NCBI GenBank assembly: GCA_945904015.1
Contig: CAMDPK010000010.1
Location: forward strand, 17,545-81,544
From: Candidatus Kuenenia stuttgartensis
Lineage (GTDB): Bacteria; Planctomycetota; Planctomycetia; Planctomycetales; Planctomycetaceae
Reading direction: 5' to 3'
DNA length: 64,000 nt
In this document: positions 60,221 to 64,000 of the stretch, piece after piece
Layout of the letters: every line of letters begins with the position of its first letter
How positions within the stretch are numbered: position 1 is the stretch's first letter
Position numbers and translations under genes: made by a program
The notes under the pieces: generated by a model
Told to the model about the DNA's origin: nothing
Databases searched by the model: none
The model's input: only the letters and a program-made list of their open reading frames with translations

Positions 60221-63118
60221 ATGTTGCGTCGCATCCTGCTGAGTGTTTTCGTCGCTTGGGGAATGCTGTGCTCGCCGGTTTTGGCAGAGGACACTTACTT
60301 CCGAGTGCGGTTGAGCGAGATGAAATTCAGCGACGGCGAAGTTCCCGATTATCGCCAGGCTCGTCGGAATTGGAGCGACTGGTCGAGATTCCAATTGATG
60401 CAGCCGGACGTGCAACTTGATGACGAAGGTGAGGCGTACCTTCATGGTGCCGGGTTGTGGTATTCGGTTCTCTACTGGCATCGCGGCAACGAACTTGAGC
60501 AACTGCATCTAGTTGTTCGGACTCCGGCGCGGCGCGATGTTGCTGGCCGTTTGGTTTTGCCGAAGCCGGATGGCAGCGGATTGATCGCGCTGAAGTTTCG
60601 TCTCGCCGCGGACTCGGCATCGACGACCATCGCGCGAGAGTTTCAGCTCGCGAAAATCCAGCACTACGAACGACGGCAATGGGAGAACAACAGTGCCGGA
60701 GCCGCTTGGTACCGGTATCAGATCGCGACTGCGAAACGAACCCTCGGACAGCTTTCGCAGGACGAACAACGCTTGCTCGACAGCTCAACCCGCGCAAGTA
60801 GGTCCAATGAACTCGACCGAACCTACGACCTGTTCTCCGGCGGCCGCGCCGTCAGCGAGAACTTGCAGCTTGATCGGGAACTGCTCTTTCCGCGCGGCAA
60901 CACCGACGCGGGCAAGTCGGTGCCGCTCGATTCGATCGTCGGCATCACGGTCAAAGAGTTCGATTGGCAGCCGCATCTCAAGGATGCGAAGCCGGTTCTC
61001 GATCCGCTGGCGAGTGTGATTCCGGCGGATCAGCATGCCGTCTTCTTTCCGACGTTCGCAGCGGCGTTGCAGGTCGCGGATGAAGCCAAGCTGCAAGGAA
61101 CATCCGTGCTGCGGCACACCGAATTGTCTTCGCAGGACACGCACCTGGTCGAACGGTACGAGCGACAACTCGGCCTGTCGTTGAGCGTGCTCGGTCGGAT
61201 GCTCGGCCCGAAGTTGGTCTCGAGCATCGCGATCACCGGCGGCGATCCGTATTTCGCAACGGGGACCGATGTCGCGGTGTTGTTCGAGTCGAAGCAGCCG
61301 ACGCTGCTCGCCGGATTGCTGGTCGCCAAGGCGCGCGTCGAATCGGCGAGCGTCACCGATGCGAAGCCGCTCGAAGGGACCATCGACGGCATCAAATACG
61401 TCGGCCTGCGTTCGCCCGATCGCCGAGTTTGCAGCTACGTCGCCGAGTTCGCCAATGCCGTCGCCGTGACCAACTCACTGGCTCAGTTGCAACGATTGGC
61501 GGCCGTCAAAGCGGGAACAGCCACAGCGATGTCGTCGCTGCCGGAGTACGTTTTCTTCCGGCAGCGGTATCAACTCGGCGATGCGACCGAGTCGGCGTTG
61601 CTGTTCATCAGCGACGCGACGATCCGCCGCTGGTGCGGGCCGCGATCGCGGATCGCATCGTCGCGGCGAATCCGCGATGCGGCGGTCTTGTCGCAGATGC
61701 AGGCCACGAGTTTGGATTTCCTCGTCACCGGAAAAGGATTGAAACTCGGAGCACTCTCGTCGGACTTGCCGACGTCGCAACAGGCGGACCTGCAATTGAC
61801 AACCGACGGCGTGATCTCGCCGTCGCTGGGACGACTCGATTTTCTGACACCGATCTCGGAACTCGTGTTCGACAGCGTCACGACCGCCGAACGGGACGCC
61901 TACCAGCGTTGGCGAGACGGCTATCAAAACAATTGGACCGGCTCGTTCGATCCGATCGCGCTGCGAGTCGGCACAGACGAGAAGCGGTTGCTGGCCGATC
62001 TGTCGATCATGCCACTGATTGCTCGCAGTGATTATCGCGAGATGCTGCAAATCGCCACCGGCGTGAAACTCACCGCCGAGTCGGGTGAGCCGCATGACAC
62101 AGTCGCTCACTTCGTGCTGGCCATCAACCGCGAATCGCCGCCGATCCAGCAAGCGAATCAGCTCCTCGCCGGAATCATGGCCGGAAGCCGACCGGCAGGA
62201 TTCGGAGCCGACAAAGTGTTTGATCCGCTTGGTTGGCTGGGGCAGTCGTTCGCGGTGTACGCCGACCGCGATCCGTACTGGGAAGAGTTGCTGAAACTCG
62301 CTCCGGAAGAACGCGGGCGCAAGCTCCAGCGCGACGGCTTTCGATTACCGATCGGCGTCCGCATCGAAGTGCGTGAGCCGCTCAAACTGGCGTTGTTCCT
62401 GACGGGACTGCGTGTGTTCATTCAACAGTCCGGCCCCGGCCTCACGAAGTGGGAGACGCCGACACATCGCGATCACCCGTATGTCAAAATCTCCGCCGCA
62501 CGACGCGGAGCGGACGGAGTCGCGGAACTCGACAACGCTGCACTGTATTACTCCACGATCGGTGACGGCTTACTGTTCTCGCCCAACGAAGAGGTCATCA
62601 AGCGAGCCATCGACCGGCAATTGGCTCGCGACTCAAAGGCCGAACAAGCTCCAGCCACGGACGCGAAGCCCGCTGAAAAGCCAGACGCCGCGCAGCCGCT
62701 CAAAGAAATCGCCGGCGGCTGGCTGGGCGACAGCGTCGCCGTGAAATTCGATCACGTCCTGCCGCAGTTCTTCCTGTGGTTCGCGGAAGTCGTCGATCCT
62801 CAACAGGCGGCTCAAACCAATTCGTGGAGCAACCTGCCAATCCTCAACGAATGGAAGCGACGCTATCCGGATCGCGATCCGGTCGAAGTCCATCGCCGCT
62901 TCTGGAACACCGAACTGGTCTGCCCCGGCGGAGGACGCTACGTCTGGAACGAACAATGGCGCACGATGGAATCGACCGTCTTCGGCCACCCCGGCGAACC
63001 CAAGCAGCCGGAGAAGTTCGAGGCTCCGCTGTTCCCATTCGCAAAGGCCAGTTTCGGCCTGACGTTTGAACTCGACGGCCTGCGTTCGCGGTTGGAGTTG
63101 CTGCGCGAGGCCAAGTAG
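60221..63118 (+). CDS. Large secreted protein of unknown function
   Basis: 965 residues from the ATG at 60221 (GGAG site; a GTG at 60212 is possible). A signal peptide at 1-22 (ending VLAED) is clear. The protein is mixed alpha/beta with no domain I recognise. Features include a Ser/Thr/Arg-rich region at about 495-520 (RRWCGPRSRIASSRRIRDAA), a helix-rich section about 640-700, and an Ala/Pro/Lys linker about 805-830 (EQAPATDAKPAEKPDAAQPL). The last 20 residues end in LRSRLELLREAK. The stop TAG is supplied by the GTAG head of the inverted repeat that follows. Confidence 0.78.
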   Translation: MLRRILLSVFVAWGMLCSPVLAEDTYFRVRLSEMKFSDGEVPDYRQARRNWSDWSRFQLMQPDVQLDDEGEAYLHGAGLWYSVLYWHRGNELEQLHLVVRTPARRDVAGRLVLPKPDGSGLIALKFRLAADSASTTIAREFQLAKIQHYERRQWENNSAGAAWYRYQIATAKRTLGQLSQDEQRLLDSSTRASRSNELDRTYDLFSGGRAVSENLQLDRELLFPRGNTDAGKSVPLDSIVGITVKEFDWQPHLKDAKPVLDPLASVIPADQHAVFFPTFAAALQVADEAKLQGTSVLRHTELSSQDTHLVERYERQLGLSLSVLGRMLGPKLVSSIAITGGDPYFATGTDVAVLFESKQPTLLAGLLVAKARVESASVTDAKPLEGTIDGIKYVGLRSPDRRVCSYVAEFANAVAVTNSLAQLQRLAAVKAGTATAMSSLPEYVFFRQRYQLGDATESALLFISDATIRRWCGPRSRIASSRRIRDAAVLSQMQATSLDFLVTGKGLKLGALSSDLPTSQQADLQLTTDGVISPSLGRLDFLTPISELVFDSVTTAERDAYQRWRDGYQNNWTGSFDPIALRVGTDEKRLLADLSIMPLIARSDYREMLQIATGVKLTAESGEPHDTVAHFVLAINRESPPIQQANQLLAGIMAGSRPAGFGADKVFDPLGWLGQSFAVYADRDPYWEELLKLAPEERGRKLQRDGFRLPIGVRIEVREPLKLALFLTGLRVFIQQSGPGLTKWETPTHRDHPYVKISAARRGADGVAELDNAALYYSTIGDGLLFSPNEEVIKRAIDRQLARDSKAEQAPATDAKPAEKPDAAQPLKEIAGGWLGDSVAVKFDHVLPQFFLWFAEVVDPQQAAQTNSWSNLPILNEWKRRYPDRDPVEVHRRFWNTELVCPGGGRYVWNEQWRTMESTVFGHPGEPKQPEKFEAPLFPFAKASFGLTFELDGLRSRLELLREAK

Positions 63119-63173
63119 ACCGGACGCCTACGTCCGGTCTGCCGAACCGACCGGACGTAGGCGTCCGGCCTAC
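63115..63173. repeat. GTAG-headed inverted repeat pair supplying a stop codon
   Basis: Arms 63115-63138 and 63150-63173 with one mismatch in 24 bp; each is GTAG plus ACCGGACG-CCTA-CGTCCGGT. The stop of the gene at 60221 (63116-63118) is the TAG of the left head. Confidence 0.93.
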
Positions 63174-63280
63174 TTCACTGCTGGCAGAAGCGCGACGCCG
63201 TTTCTACGATCCCCGCCCTTCTCGCCCAGCGTTGTGAGCGGTGGCGAAAACGGAACACACTCAATCGAAAGGTCTCTCTC

Positions 63281-63835
63281 GTGGCCAGTTTTGGAACCAA
63301 TCGCCGAGCCGAAGTGGACGCGGCTCTGAAAGACGTGGATTTCTCGAAGAACACCTATCAAGTCGAGTTCGAGACGACGATGGGGAAAATTCTGCTCGAC
63401 GTGTATCCCGACGTCGCACCGGGCCACGCCAACAACTTGATCGGCTTGACGAAGATCGGCTTCTACAACGGCATCATCTTTCATCGAGTCATCTCTGGCT
63501 TCATGATCCAAGTCGGCTGCCCGCAAGGGACCGGCACCGGCGGGCCGGGCTACACGATCAAGCAAGAGTTCAGCGCCAAGCCGCATGACGCCGGTGTGCT
63601 CTCGATGGCTCGCACCAGCGATCCGAATTCGGCAGGCTCGCAGTTCTTCATCTGCCTCACCCGCGACGGCACGAAGAGTCTCGACAACCAATACACCGTC
63701 TTCGGCAAAACGGCCGACAAGTCGAGCCTCGACGTGGTGCTCAAAATCGGCAGTACCCCGACCGGCTCCGGCGACCGCCCCAAACAAGAGGTGAAGATCA
63801 CCTCCAGCCGAGTCATCGTCACGCCAAAGAGCTGA
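63281..63835 (+). CDS. Peptidyl-prolyl cis-trans isomerase (cyclophilin type)
   Basis: A 184-residue cyclophilin starting at GTG with an AAAGG site. It catalyses proline isomerisation during protein folding, here without a signal peptide and so in the cytoplasm. Domain marks are VEFETTMGKILLDVYPDVAPGH (about 28-49), the active-site FHRVISGFMIQVGCPQGTGTGG (about 67-88, Arg 69), then HDAGVLSMARTSDPNSAGSQFFI (about 101-123) and YTVFGKTADKSSLDVV. The N-terminal 25 residues are a family-extra stretch. It is co-directional with the large secreted gene, but a GTAG repeat lies between. Confidence 0.93.
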   Translation: MASFGTNRRAEVDAALKDVDFSKNTYQVEFETTMGKILLDVYPDVAPGHANNLIGLTKIGFYNGIIFHRVISGFMIQVGCPQGTGTGGPGYTIKQEFSAKPHDAGVLSMARTSDPNSAGSQFFICLTRDGTKSLDNQYTVFGKTADKSSLDVVLKIGSTPTGSGDRPKQEVKITSSRVIVTPKS

Positions 63836-63858
63836 TTCATCGAAGTTGTCTCGAAATC

Positions 63859-63917
63859 GTAGCAGGCACATTCCGTGCGCCGTCGGACAAGACGACACAC
63901 GGAATGTGCCTGCTGCC
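63859..63917. repeat. GTAG-headed inverted repeat
   Basis: Left arm GTAGCAGGCACATTCCGTG (63859 on) mirrored by CACGGAATGTGCCTGCTGCC ending 63917; the right head has decayed from CTAC to CTGCC. It lies 24 bp downstream of the cyclophilin stop. Confidence 0.8.
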
Positions 63918-63954
63918 ATTTTGCGGCGGTGGCCGCTGATCCGCATTCCGAAAA

Positions 63955-64000
63955 TTAGCCGCGCGGCGCTAGCCCCGGTTCATGCCGTGTAACCGGGGCT
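63955..64000. repeat. Palindrome truncated by the window edge
   Basis: AGCCCCGGTT (63971-63980) pairs perfectly with AACCGGGGCT (63991-64000) across a 10-bp spacer. The preceding TTAGCCGCGCGGCGCT should continue as a matching arm beyond the edge. The GCGCTAGC..CCGGTT core resembles the palindrome inside the helicase gene. Confidence 0.7.

Noticed and set aside
1..64000. CRISPR array or prophage
   Set aside because: No direct repeats with regular spacers, no cas, integrase, capsid or portal genes; the repeats present are inverted and scattered.

Overview
The window is 64 kb of GC-rich bacterial chromosome from a member of the Planctomycetes. The assignment rests on gene content: five secreted DUF1501 proteins with twin-arginine-like leaders, two large proteins that join a planctomycete c-type cytochrome motif to DUF1549 and DUF1553, a cytochrome/WD40 protein, a DUF1559-type protein, and a two-component ABC exporter whose permease is fused to a CPBP protease. 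I see no rRNA, tRNA, CRISPR array, prophage or transposase gene.

Layout. 1-11 kb: the 3' end of a leucine-rich-repeat gene, a lipoprotein, a small cysteine-rich secreted protein with a clear terminator, folP, a nucleotide-sugar dehydrogenase, a NatAB-like exporter, and the futalosine menaquinone genes mqnA and mqnC. 11-14 kb: a long non-coding leader containing a strong match to the ydaO/yuaA (cyclic di-AMP) riboswitch, followed by an SPFH/flotillin-like membrane protein. 14-24.6 kb: secreted proteins (TolB-like propeller, three DUF1501, a deacetylase-like protein, a PqaA-like hydrolase) with a ROK kinase, a Uma2 protein and a two-helix membrane peptide. 24.7-33 kb: a toroid plus beta-helix secreted protein, a rhodanese, carB and an SF1 helicase. 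33-37.5 kb: a divergent catabolic locus (GntP permease against semialdehyde dehydrogenase and Fe-alcohol dehydrogenase). 37.7-43.3 kb: small accessory genes (zinc-ribbon membrane protein, Uma2, GNAT, NIPSNAP, VOC, DUF2007, GxxExxY). 43.5-64 kb: two DUF1501/DUF1549-DUF1553 clusters, an epoxide hydrolase, a DUF1559-type protein, a large secreted protein of unknown function and a cyclophilin.

The most striking feature is the non-coding DNA. At least 19 long inverted repeats lie mainly between genes. Many consist of two facing copies of a GTAG (or GTGG) tetranucleotide followed by a short hairpin, which is the architecture of REP/BIME elements known from gamma-proteobacteria. Three genes take their TAG stop codon from the GTAG head of such an element. 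One GTAG pair and one related palindrome lie in frame inside coding sequences, a DUF1553 protein and a helicase. No REP-type transposase (RAYT) is in the window, so any mobilising enzyme must be elsewhere.

The second highlight is the riboswitch: a c-di-AMP aptamer upstream of a flotillin-like gene would suggest second-messenger control of a membrane-scaffold protein. Function calls are from reading the translated sequences only. Start codons were chosen from visible Shine-Dalgarno-like sequences and signal peptides.
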